In this document: positions 8,886 to 17,400 of the stretch, one piece after another
How positions within the stretch are numbered: position 1 is the first letter of the stretch
How the letters are laid out: the number at the start of each line of letters is the position of its first letter
From: Fidelibacterota bacterium 46_43
GTDB taxonomy: Bacteria; Fidelibacterota; Fidelibacteria; Fidelibacterales; Fidelibacteraceae
Direction: 5' to 3'
DNA length: 32,489 nucleotides
Assembly: GCA_001509335.1 (NCBI GenBank)
Contig: LGGY01000001.1
Coordinates: forward strand, 1 to 32,489
Translations under genes and position numbers: made by a program
Notes under the pieces: model-generated
Databases searched by the model: none
Told to the model about the DNA's origin: nothing
The model's input: only the letters and a program-made list of their open reading frames with translations

Positions 8886-9077
8886 TCAGATTGCTTTTGT
8901 TACCCGGTTTGATTTTAAACAGGTCGTACAAACCTTTAAACGCTTCACCGTTCCATTCGTCTCCACCCGGACTTTCTGAAGATTGGGTTCCCAGCGACGA
9001 CGTGTTTTATTATGGGAATGACTGACGTTGTTCCCGTAAACTGGACCTTTACCACAGATATCACATACTTTGGACAT
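8886..9077 (-). CDS. rpmB: Ribosomal protein bL28, zinc-binding (CxxC) form
   Basis: This is a large-subunit ribosomal protein. The 63 residues match bL28, with KVCDICGKGP at the N-terminus, the basic core NNVSHSHNKTRRRW, and LKVCTTCLKS near the C-terminus. Paired CxxC motifs (Cys5/Cys8 and Cys50/Cys53) indicate the zinc-ribbon form of L28. I chose the ATG at 9077 over one at 9089 because GGAG lies 6 bases before it, and that GGAG overlaps the upstream ATG. The gene ends an envelope operon on this strand; the usual partner rpmG is not adjacent. No confident separate promoter was found in the short gap before it. Confidence 0.96.
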   Translation of the reverse strand: MSKVCDICGKGPVYGNNVSHSHNKTRRRWEPNLQKVRVETNGTVKRLKVCTTCLKSNRVTKAI

Positions 9078-9132
9078 AGCCGACTCCATTTTTCGTTTTA
9101 GCTAAATAATATCAAAAATTTAAAGCAGTAAA

Positions 9133-10065
9133 TCAAGAAGATTTCTTAGTTTCCTCGGAAAGTGTAAGAGAATTTTGTGTCCTTTCCACCATTTTACACC
9201 ATTCACGAGCTTGTTTCAGATCCTGTCGTCCCTGTTCGATAGAGGATTCAAGGCGGGCAAATTTAACAAGGTCACTGTAACGAATCAGATCCGACATGGG
9301 TTCGGTCCACATATCTGGTATTTCTTTTTTCAGCACCGGAATCAGTTCAGCCGTTGGCAAATCGGTGATATGCAGATAAAAGGTCCGTTCAATATACCTT
9401 TTTAGAATGGTCGTAAGTTCCAAATAAAAGGTTTTCCACTCCCCTTTCTCAAGATATTCCCTTTCTTCAAGGGTTTGAAAAGACTGTTCAGCTTCATCAA
9501 AGGGCGCTACAAGTGAATTCCCTTTTATGCCTTCAGGAATCCGTGTCCTGCGCCGGTGAAAGATACAAATAACTGCAAGAATCAAAAGGACCAGAAGAAG
9601 AGCCAGGATTATTTTCTGACGCAAAGTAAAGAGGGGAACGGGCAGGGGTTCATAGACTTCAGGCGGGGACTGAACCTTTGGGATGGCTGAAAGGATTCTG
9701 ATACGCATCGAATCACTGCTGATGGTTTTAAAGGATTTGTCGCCTTCTTGCTGAATTTTAAATGGGACAGCAGGAATTATCTGGTAACCCGTATCGAAGG
9801 CGGTAACCTGAAGGGTAAAAATCCGGGTATACTGCCCTTCATCAAAACGGGTATCGGAGGATTGGGATAGTAATCTTAAATCCGGGATTGATTCTTCAAA
9901 GCGGGGAGGCTCAATCCGTGCCTGATCCGGCAGGGTAATGGAATATGTTACGGTAAATGCATCTCCGATATATCCACTGTCCGGTTCAACATGGGTTGAG
10001 ATATTTTGCGCCCATAAACCGGAGACAAGGAAAAGGATACCGTAGAAGTAACAGACAGGTTTCAA
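9133..10065 (-). CDS. BatD-like membrane protein with signal peptide and single transmembrane helix
   Basis: The product has an N-terminal signal peptide (about 1-19, ending LWA). A beta-rich extracytoplasmic region (about 20-145) follows, with VEPDSGYIGDAFTVTYSI and a later FDTGYQIIPAVPF, the pattern of BatD/oxygen-tolerance proteins. A transmembrane helix (about 151-169) is followed by RRRTR and a helical cytoplasmic domain of about 130 residues. At 310 residues it is much shorter than typical BatD (over 500), and the cytoplasmic part resembles the DUF4381-like tails found beside MoxR/DUF58 genes. Its start overlaps the DUF58 gene by 4 bases, so it belongs to the MoxR-DUF58 module. The VWA proteins BatA and BatB are not next to it. 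The family match is by pattern and context only. Confidence 0.7.
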   Translation of the reverse strand: MKPVCYFYGILFLVSGLWAQNISTHVEPDSGYIGDAFTVTYSITLPDQARIEPPRFEESIPDLRLLSQSSDTRFDEGQYTRIFTLQVTAFDTGYQIIPAVPFKIQQEGDKSFKTISSDSMRIRILSAIPKVQSPPEVYEPLPVPLFTLRQKIILALLLVLLILAVICIFHRRRTRIPEGIKGNSLVAPFDEAEQSFQTLEEREYLEKGEWKTFYLELTTILKRYIERTFYLHITDLPTAELIPVLKKEIPDMWTEPMSDLIRYSDLVKFARLESSIEQGRQDLKQAREWCKMVERTQNSLTLSEETKKSS

Positions 10066-10940
10066 TGAAATAGCTTCCCCCTCATTCTGAAAAAATTCGC
10101 CAGAGGTTCCAGATAGGACTGATCGGTGTGGAGTGTAATAAGATCGGCTTTTGCATTTTTCGCCATTTTATCCAGTCGTACAGACCGTTCTGCAAAAGCC
10201 AGGGCATATTGTTCGCGGATATTTTTATCCCCTGTATCAACAATCCGCATTTCCCCACTCTCAGGATCCATAAAGGTGATGAATCCCAGATCCGGCAATG
10301 CTCTATCGATAGGATCCACTACATGCAGGAGGATCACATCGTGTTTATTGGCCAGGGGTTTAAGGGACTGGTTAAAATCCAGGTCGTAAAAATCACTGAC
10401 GATGAAAACAACACTTTTTTTCCGGGCGACTCTGAACAGATACTGGAGAGAACCATTGATATCTGTTTTACCGGCCCGGTGTTCACCAAAGAGGATTTCC
10501 CGGATCACCCGCATAGCATTGGATTTCCCTTTCCGGGGAGGAATATACTTTTCAATCCGGTCGTTAAAACTGATCATACCCACTTTATCGCCATTCCGGA
10601 TAGCAGAAAAAGAGAGCACACTGCACACTTCCGCAGCCAGTTCACTTTTAAATTGCTCAGCTGTTCCAAATTGGGTAGATGAAGAGATATCCACGGCAAA
10701 ATAGACTGTCAGTTCACGCTCTTCATCCATGATTCGTATATAGGGATGGGAAAAGCGGGCTGTTACATTCCAGTCTATCCGGCGGATATCGTCACCGATC
10801 TGATATTCGCGGACCTCGGAGAATTCCATCCCCTGACCGCGGAAAACAGACTTATACTCCCCGGCAAAGACCTCATTGACAGCCCGCCGGGTCTGAATCT
10901 CAATTTGTCTGACTTTCCTGAGTATTTCTCCGGACAGCAT
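10062..10940 (-). CDS. DUF58 protein (VWA-like fold), partner of MoxR ATPase
   Basis: The 292-residue protein carries the DUF58 signature MEFSEVREYQIGDDIRRIDW (about 38-57), followed by NVTAR. DISSS (about 84-88) is a DxSxS metal-ion adhesion-type motif, and a VWA-like alpha/beta fold continues to the end. Proteins of this family are usually encoded directly after a MoxR AAA+ ATPase and are thought to act as adaptors or substrates for it; their exact chemistry is not established. Here the gene starts 3 bases after the moxR stop and overlaps the BatD-like gene by 4 bases, so the trio is surely cotranscribed. No transmembrane helix is evident, so it is probably cytoplasmic. Confidence 0.88.
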   Translation of the reverse strand: MLSGEILRKVRQIEIQTRRAVNEVFAGEYKSVFRGQGMEFSEVREYQIGDDIRRIDWNVTARFSHPYIRIMDEERELTVYFAVDISSSTQFGTAEQFKSELAAEVCSVLSFSAIRNGDKVGMISFNDRIEKYIPPRKGKSNAMRVIREILFGEHRAGKTDINGSLQYLFRVARKKSVVFIVSDFYDLDFNQSLKPLANKHDVILLHVVDPIDRALPDLGFITFMDPESGEMRIVDTGDKNIREQYALAFAERSVRLDKMAKNAKADLITLHTDQSYLEPLANFFRMRGKLFH

Positions 10941-10943
10941 AGA

Positions 10944-11936
10944 TCAGGGAACGGGGATTACTTCGAAAATATTTCGAATCATATCTTCAACTGTGATTTC
11001 TTCCGCTTCCGCCTCGAAGGAGGGAATAATCCGGTGACGTAAAACATCTGCGCCCAGTTCCCGGATGTCCTCGGGTGTGACGTATCCCCGGTGATCCAGG
11101 AAAGCATTGGCTTTGGCTGCATTCACCAGGTTTATGGAAGCCCGGGGAGACGCCCCGAAATCAATGAGGGGCTTCAAATTATCCAGACCGTACTCTTCCG
11201 GATACCGGGTGGCAAATACAAGATCCGTTACATATTTGTGAATTTTTTCATCAACATAAATTCCCCGGATGACTTCCCTGGCCTGAATAATTTGTTCAGG
11301 AGTCACAACCGCCTTCACACGTTTTGGCAATTGGGCACCCGTCATCAGATTCAGGATTTTCATCTCTTCTTCTTTTGAAGGATATGTCACCCGGATTTTC
11401 AACATGAAACGGTCTACCTGAGCTTCCGGAAGCGGATAGGTTCCTTCCTGTTCAATCGGATTCTGGGTTGCCAGAACCAGGAAAGGTTCTTCCAGCCTGT
11501 ATGTGTTGTCACCGATGGTGACCTGCCTTTCCTGCATGGCTTCCAGCAGGGCGGACTGGACCTTGGCAGGAGAACGGTTGATTTCATCGGCCAGAATGAT
11601 ATTTGCAAAAATCGGCCCCTTTTTCACCTCAAAACCAGATGTTTTTTGATTGTATATCAACGTTCCGATTAAATCAGCAGGCAGTAGGTCCGGTGTAAAT
11701 TGTATCCGGTGAAAAAGTGTCTTGATACTCAGGGCCAGGGAGTTTACTGTCAGGGTCTTGGCCAGTCCGGGAACTCCTTCCAGCAGTATATGACCATCAG
11801 CCAGCAATCCTGTTAACAAGCGGCGAATCATGATATCCTGACCCACAATCACCTTTCGCAATTCTGCCAGAATATCCTCAACAAAAGCACTCTCTTTCTG
11901 AATTTGTTGGTTCAGTAACTGAATGTTGAAATCCAT
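10944..11936 (-). CDS. MoxR-family AAA+ ATPase
   Basis: MoxR ATPases are chaperone-like AAA+ proteins implicated in maturation or metal insertion of client complexes and in envelope stress tolerance. The 330-residue sequence has Walker A GVPGLAKT (about 54-61), Walker B ILADEIN (about 114-120), the sensor-1 segment ATQNP (about 156-160), EAQVDRF (about 171-177), and a C-terminal lid containing DFGASPRASINL. All ATPase residues are intact. It starts directly after the TPR lipoprotein gene (3 bases between them), with AGGA ahead of the ATG, and leads into DUF58. Its client cannot be read from sequence, but the tamB-tamA-lipoprotein genes upstream in the same operon suggest an envelope role. Confidence 0.95.
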   Translation of the reverse strand: MDFNIQLLNQQIQKESAFVEDILAELRKVIVGQDIMIRRLLTGLLADGHILLEGVPGLAKTLTVNSLALSIKTLFHRIQFTPDLLPADLIGTLIYNQKTSGFEVKKGPIFANIILADEINRSPAKVQSALLEAMQERQVTIGDNTYRLEEPFLVLATQNPIEQEGTYPLPEAQVDRFMLKIRVTYPSKEEEMKILNLMTGAQLPKRVKAVVTPEQIIQAREVIRGIYVDEKIHKYVTDLVFATRYPEEYGLDNLKPLIDFGASPRASINLVNAAKANAFLDHRGYVTPEDIRELGADVLRHRIIPSFEAEAEEITVEDMIRNIFEVIPVP

Positions 11937-11939
11937 GGT

Positions 11940-12467
11940 TTACTTCCTGTCAGGATTTTGGGCTCTTTGAGAAGCTTCTTTCTCATGGAGAATGGGTTTC
12001 AGCTGAGGAATATTATCCAAGGGTTTACCCAAATTCTCAATTTCAAAGGTTACTGCCATACTCAACTCATGATCCGGATAGGCTTTCAGAAAATCCTCAT
12101 AAACCTTTTTCGCTTCATCCAGGCGGTCTGTATTATTGGCGAGAAGAAATCCTGCCATAAAACGGGCCTTGGGACCAAATTCTGTATCAGGATATTCATC
12201 AGCCGTATAAATAAAAGCGTCTATTGCATCTTCAATTTTCTGGCGTTTATTCATGTGAATTTCCGCAATCCGGTAGGCACTTTCTGCTGCTTTTTCATGA
12301 ACCGGATACTTTTTAAGCAATCCTTGCAGGTCTTGTATGGCCTCATCATACTTTTCCTGCGTCAGATTGACTTCTGCATCTTCAAGCAATTGATCGGGGC
12401 TGCGCCTGTCACAGGAGGCTGCAATCAAAAGTAATAGTGTCAGTATCACGGGAAGTGCTTTTCTCAT
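11940..12467 (-). CDS. Small TPR-repeat lipoprotein (BamD/YbgF-like)
   Basis: The 175-residue precursor begins MRKALPVILTLLLLIAASC, a lipoprotein signal peptide with the acylated Cys at 19. The mature part is helical, with about three tetratricopeptide-type repeats marked by YDEAIQDLQGLLKKYP, DAIDAFIYTADEYP and EAKKVYEDFLKAYP. This matches the outer-membrane TPR lipoprotein style of BamD but is shorter than that protein (about 245 residues). The residue after the Cys is Asp, which in enterobacteria favours inner-membrane retention; whether that rule holds here is unknown. A GAGG site lies 6 bases before the ATG. The preceding 84-base gap (12468-12551) shows no clear promoter or hairpin. Probable role: periplasmic scaffold for the TamA/TamB genes just upstream. 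Confidence 0.8.
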   Translation of the reverse strand: MRKALPVILTLLLLIAASCDRRSPDQLLEDAEVNLTQEKYDEAIQDLQGLLKKYPVHEKAAESAYRIAEIHMNKRQKIEDAIDAFIYTADEYPDTEFGPKARFMAGFLLANNTDRLDEAKKVYEDFLKAYPDHELSMAVTFEIENLGKPLDNIPQLKPILHEKEASQRAQNPDRK

Positions 12468-12551
12468 AATTTTCCTCTCGCTCGTATTAGTCCTTTGAAC
12501 ATCACCGTTTTATAGTTTGAAGCCTGTAAATTGTTCCGAATATTAACGAAA

Positions 12552-14411
12552 TCAAAAAGCAAATAAAAGGGCGATAATAAAGTGTTTTTCCGGTTGATCC
12601 CATCGCTGGAATCGTCCACTGGGATCTGTAATGACAAAGGGAAATTCAAGGCGAATAGGGCCGATAAAGGTGGAATAAGTGATACCCGGACCCACACTCA
12701 CATAGAATTGGTCCAAATTCCACACACTCCGATATGTTTCATGCAGATGTCCTGCATCCGCAAAGAATTCCAGACCAAAATTCCAGGGAAGGTTGATTCT
12801 CAGTTCTACATTTGCCAGTGCTTTTGCATAATCGGCATAGACAATCAGGCCATCCGGTGTTTCAAATTCCCGTCCGATGGACTGGGACCAGCCCCTCACC
12901 GTGGTTTCTGTTCCCATCCGGTACATCACAATCAATGGAGGCCTGTCCGCCTGATTGTCAATAAATCCCGTTTCCACGCGGGCCGCTAACACAAGCCTTT
13001 CAAAAACAGGCAGATATCTGCTGACGGATATATCCCACCGGTAATAATCCGTCGGGCTTCCGGAAATACCTTTGACCCATTGAAAATCGCCATCCATATT
13101 CCATCCCTTCCGCGGGAACAGAAAATTGTCCCGGTTGTCAAAACGGATCTGCCAGCTTAAACGGCGCTGAATTTCACTTTTTTCTTCTGAGAGAATACTT
13201 TCAACACTCTGAAGGGAAAAACTGGCGATGGTATTAAGTTTCCGCTCCAGTTTCCACAACGATGAGACTTCCACACCAGTGGTGATGAGCTCATCATTTT
13301 CATCAATATTCTGGGTAAAAGGAGAATAAACATCTTTGTTGTAATACACTTTAAAGGTTGTGGGAAAACGCATGGATAAAATCCGGGGACGGGTATAGGA
13401 CAGGTCCACCCCATAGGAGGGTATACTCTTTCTGAAAAAAGTTTCCTGATCCCATACAACACCAAAATTCCCCTTCGCTTGAAATCGTCTGGCCCGGTGG
13501 AAGAGATTTTTATGCAACCAATCCACTTGTGTATAGAGATAGGTCTGGTTCAACTCGGCTATCCGCCCCTGTCGGATACCAATATTTGCATCCCAGCGCC
13601 GTGGCAGGGATTCGGATAAACGAATGCGCAGCCCCACCGTCAGGCTGTCAGGATTCCGGTTCACCGGAATGATGTTCACACTGTTAAATGTCCCCAATTC
13701 AAAAATGTGCACGCGGCTTTTTTTAATATCCTCCAGATTGAAGATATCCCCCGGTTCCACAAGGATTTCCTTCCGGATGGTTTTTTCCAGGACTGATGTA
13801 TTACCTGTGATTTCAATTTTATCCACAGAATACACGGCATCCTCATCGATAAGAAGACTGATATCCATCTGCACATCTTCCCGGATCTGTTCTTCAATCG
13901 TCACAAAGGGACGTCCCATGGTCCCGTATTCATCCTTAATCAACTGAAGTCCCCGTTGGTATTCAAATGGTTTGAAAGGATCACCGGGCTTGATGTTCAT
14001 CATGGACATGATTTCGGCGTCAGAGATGAGTGTATTCCCCCTGATTTCGAAGGTATTCACATAAAAACGGGGACCCTCATGTATTTCAATGGTAATATTC
14101 ACCCGGTTTTTGTCCGTCAGTACCAGGGAATCGGAAATCCGGCACTGTAAAAACCCTTCGGCAATATAGTTACGCTGAATTTCCTCAAGGTCCCGGTTCA
14201 ACACACGCCGGTTAAAAAGCCGCCGTTTTCTGAATAATCCACCGGATTGAATAGAGGTCATCCGTTTCAAATCCCGCTCGCTAAAATACTCATGTCCGCT
14301 GAATTCCACACGGCCTACCGTTTTGTCCTGATACTGAAAATCGGAGGAATACAAAACCCCCGCCAGAATACAAAACAACATCACAGGTAAAAAGAAATTG
14401 TATCGGTTCAC
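12552..14411 (-). CDS. tamA: TamA-like Omp85 outer-membrane protein (three POTRA domains plus beta-barrel)
   Basis: Omp85 proteins insert or export proteins at the outer membrane. The 619 residues comprise a signal peptide (about 1-23) and three POTRA-like repeats, starting near VGRVEFSGHEYF, FYVNTFEIRGNTLI and YSVDKIEITGNTSV. A beta-barrel runs from about residue 270 to a terminal Phe. TTVRGWSQSIG carries the (V/I)RG(F/Y/W) lid-lock motif of the family. Three POTRAs and a gene immediately after tamB favour TamA over BamA (usually five POTRAs, about 800 residues). The signal peptide lacks a convincing lipobox, so it is not the lipidated TamL form known in Bacteroidota. The start is GTG, with GAGG 5 bases ahead. 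Confidence 0.88.
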   Translation of the reverse strand: MNRYNFFLPVMLFCILAGVLYSSDFQYQDKTVGRVEFSGHEYFSERDLKRMTSIQSGGLFRKRRLFNRRVLNRDLEEIQRNYIAEGFLQCRISDSLVLTDKNRVNITIEIHEGPRFYVNTFEIRGNTLISDAEIMSMMNIKPGDPFKPFEYQRGLQLIKDEYGTMGRPFVTIEEQIREDVQMDISLLIDEDAVYSVDKIEITGNTSVLEKTIRKEILVEPGDIFNLEDIKKSRVHIFELGTFNSVNIIPVNRNPDSLTVGLRIRLSESLPRRWDANIGIRQGRIAELNQTYLYTQVDWLHKNLFHRARRFQAKGNFGVVWDQETFFRKSIPSYGVDLSYTRPRILSMRFPTTFKVYYNKDVYSPFTQNIDENDELITTGVEVSSLWKLERKLNTIASFSLQSVESILSEEKSEIQRRLSWQIRFDNRDNFLFPRKGWNMDGDFQWVKGISGSPTDYYRWDISVSRYLPVFERLVLAARVETGFIDNQADRPPLIVMYRMGTETTVRGWSQSIGREFETPDGLIVYADYAKALANVELRINLPWNFGLEFFADAGHLHETYRSVWNLDQFYVSVGPGITYSTFIGPIRLEFPFVITDPSGRFQRWDQPEKHFIIALLFAF

Positions 14412-14419
14412 ATCATCCT

Positions 14420-17400
14420 CTAATACTGAAACCGAATCCGATATGAAAAGGAAACACTCTCATCATCAGCTTCCCCGATGATAGAAAAATTCCGGTTCAG
14501 TCTGTATTCCAGTTCAATATTTCTGTTCGTGTTATTATTGCTCAAAGCCTGTTCATAGCTCAAATACAAATCCTTTCCGATTCGTCGTTCCAATAAAATC
14601 GTCAGACTATCCAGGTTGGGGTTTTCAAAGAGGGATCCCTGGGATTTCAGATCCACCCGTTCAAATCCACCCCATTCACTGGCGGTGCGTTCAAGTTCTT
14701 TTTTAAAAATCGTTTCCAGGTAACTCTGGGCAGCCCCTGAGACAAACTGACCGTTACTGACAGTCCCTGTCGTCAGCAATTGAATGATTTCAGCCTGTGA
14801 GGTGAACATATTTTTCTCATCTGACAGCTGGATGGTCGGCTTATCCACATCTCCCGTCAGGGTAGCAATCACTTGGTTTGAGCCGTCCAAAACCGGTGTA
14901 ACGGCCCGAAAATTCAGTGTGATGTTGTTGGCATAGGGATCAAAAGAGATTTCACCGGATTCAATATCAAAAATAGCGCTGTAGTAGTAAAACTTACCTG
15001 AGCGTACAGACAGATTGCCGGCCAGAATCTGAGGTTCGTTTGCCCGCTTTTCCAAAACGATATCCCCTTCCAGTTCGGCATCAATCAACTCATTCCGCAA
15101 AAAGACATTGCCATTCGCGGGGATTTCAAGGATATATTCAAAAAATTTTTTTTGGTTCTGCCGGGACCTTTTCTGGACCGATGGCTTAAAGTCAAAATTC
15201 AACACCCCTTCCCTGGCAGCGTAAATCCCCTCCGCCCTCAGGGTATCCCGGCCACGCAAGGTAATATCCCCGTCCCCGATCAGATCGATCCGGTCATTCA
15301 AGCTCCGGATGTATATATTCTTTCCTGTCAGGTGCAAATCCAGGACAGGACTCACGATGTTTTGAATATCGATCCGGCCTGTCATGGTTACATTGCGGTT
15401 TTTAGCGACATTCCTGCCCAGATTAAACAGGCGGGTATCTTCTTTTTCCATATTCCCCTTGAGATTCACATCAATGAAATTATCCTGCACACGAAAAATC
15501 CCCTCAACATTCCGGATCGGATTCAGGAGGTCTTTAAGTGTCAAAGTGCTTTTTTCCAGAACAAGCTGGCCATTAAGAGCTGGTTTCAAGGGAGAACCGC
15601 TAAGTTCAAGTTCTGTGATAAAGGTTCCCTGCGAACCTTCCAAAACCTTGATCAGGGGTTCCAGGTAAAACAAGGTTCCGTCCTTCCCTTCCAGGCGGAT
15701 TGACAAGCTATCCTGGGGATGAACCCGCCGGGAAACCGGTAAAAAGCTCAAATCCACAGGATAAAATCCGCTCATGGAATAAGATCCGGCTTCAGTGATC
15801 AGATCAACGTTTTCTATGGATATTTTTTGATTTTTATACGACAAGCGGGACAGGATCCTGTCAAAAGCAAATCCATTCAGACGAAAATCCTCCAGGGTCA
15901 CATTCCATAGGATTTTCGGATTCCGGTAGGATCCACCGGCCGTAATCACGCCATTTGCCAGTCCATTCATCTCCTGTATGGCCTTGTGGAGGGAAGAAAA
16001 GATACCGGTGGAAAACTGATTGATCTCCAGGGTCAGGGAAAAGGGATCATCCTTTGGAAAAGTCAGCAGGAGGTCCTTTTCATAGCCTAAATACAGGGGA
16101 AATTGCCCGAAGAGGTTGATATAATCCCTGGGATTTTGGGCAATACCGGCTTTTTTTAGTACCAGTAGTGAATCCTTGTAGGTAAAATTCGCTGCAAGAT
16201 CTTCAAAATGATATTGGCCATAGGTAAAATCCTTCACACGTCCTTCAAATTGGAGGGCCGGATTCTCCTGCAATCCTGATAATTCAACCTGAAAATTCGT
16301 CAGGCCGCCGGCATCCACCGGGTAGGATCCCACTGACAGTATTTGGGATAAATCCAGGGATTCACCCTGAATCTTGACACGGAATCGCCGGGAGGAGTCC
16401 CAGGAACCTTCTCCTTTAAGAAACCCTTCATTAAACTGCATCGACACCGGTGAAACATCCACCTGATTCTGCCTGAGATCAATATAAAAAGGGGATTGGA
16501 GAAAGAGATCATTACCCTGGATGTTCGCTGCAAATTCCTGAATCATCAACAAGCTGTCCAGGGTCAGTTTCCCCACAAATTCCATACGGTTTTCATGTGT
16601 ATTGAGTGATAAGGAATTAATCAGGACCGTATCATTTTTAAATTCAAGGAAGACATCGCCATTATTGATAGTATAGGGTGGAATTTCAAGTCCGCTCAGG
16701 TCCATATAAAAGTTCCCGGAGGAATGGCTCATTATTTGGGCCACCGATGCTGCACCCCGGGCGCGGAAAACCCGGTAATCATTCATCGAAGCATCATTGA
16801 TGAGATAAATCGCAGAGATATCAGGATTAGACAGTTTCCCCTGAAGGCGCCCCTGGATCCTAGCATCTCCCAGCTCCAGCCGGTCTGTCGTGTTCAGATC
16901 ATGCCGGAAGTCATCTGCCATCATATCAAAGCGGAGATCCAATGCAGACAAGGAATCTATGTAACCCTGGAGATCCAAAGCCAGACCCGGAAGACGTATC
17001 CTTGTTGTATCGGCAAAAAACAGGTTTTGATTCTGAAAGAGGACTTGACCTTCAATGGCATCAATAGAAAATTCCTGTTTGTAATTTCCGGATAATCCGT
17101 AATAAATCATGAGGGAATCAGGGAGACGTCCTGAAGCTGTCACATCACCGGCAATTGTCATATCAGAAAGGGGGAATTCTTTAGGGAAGCTGATACGGTC
17201 AATATGGCTATCCAGGTAAAGAGACCCGTGATCAAAACTAAAGCTCCGGATCATGGCATCAAGATATGTGTTCTTAAACGCCACATGATTAAGTTCCATT
17301 TTGTCATGGAGAAGGCGGATATTTCCTTCGCACTGGCGAAGAATTTCGTGAGTCAGGACACCCTGGAGAGAAAAATTTCCCCACAGATGGCTCCGGTTTC

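Noticed and set aside
9078..9089. Upstream ATG for rpmB adding four residues
   Set aside because: That ATG overlaps the GGAG site serving the ATG at 9077, and the family begins MSKVC-like.
10126..10704. Long plus-strand ORFs opposite the DUF58 gene (and similar ones opposite tamB, lysS, ackA and the protease)
   Set aside because: They mirror well-conserved genes, lack ribosome sites and show no recognisable family; they are frame shadows.
12468..12551. TATAAA-like -10 in the gap before the TPR lipoprotein gene
   Set aside because: No matching -35 element or extended -10, so it is too weak to list as a promoter.
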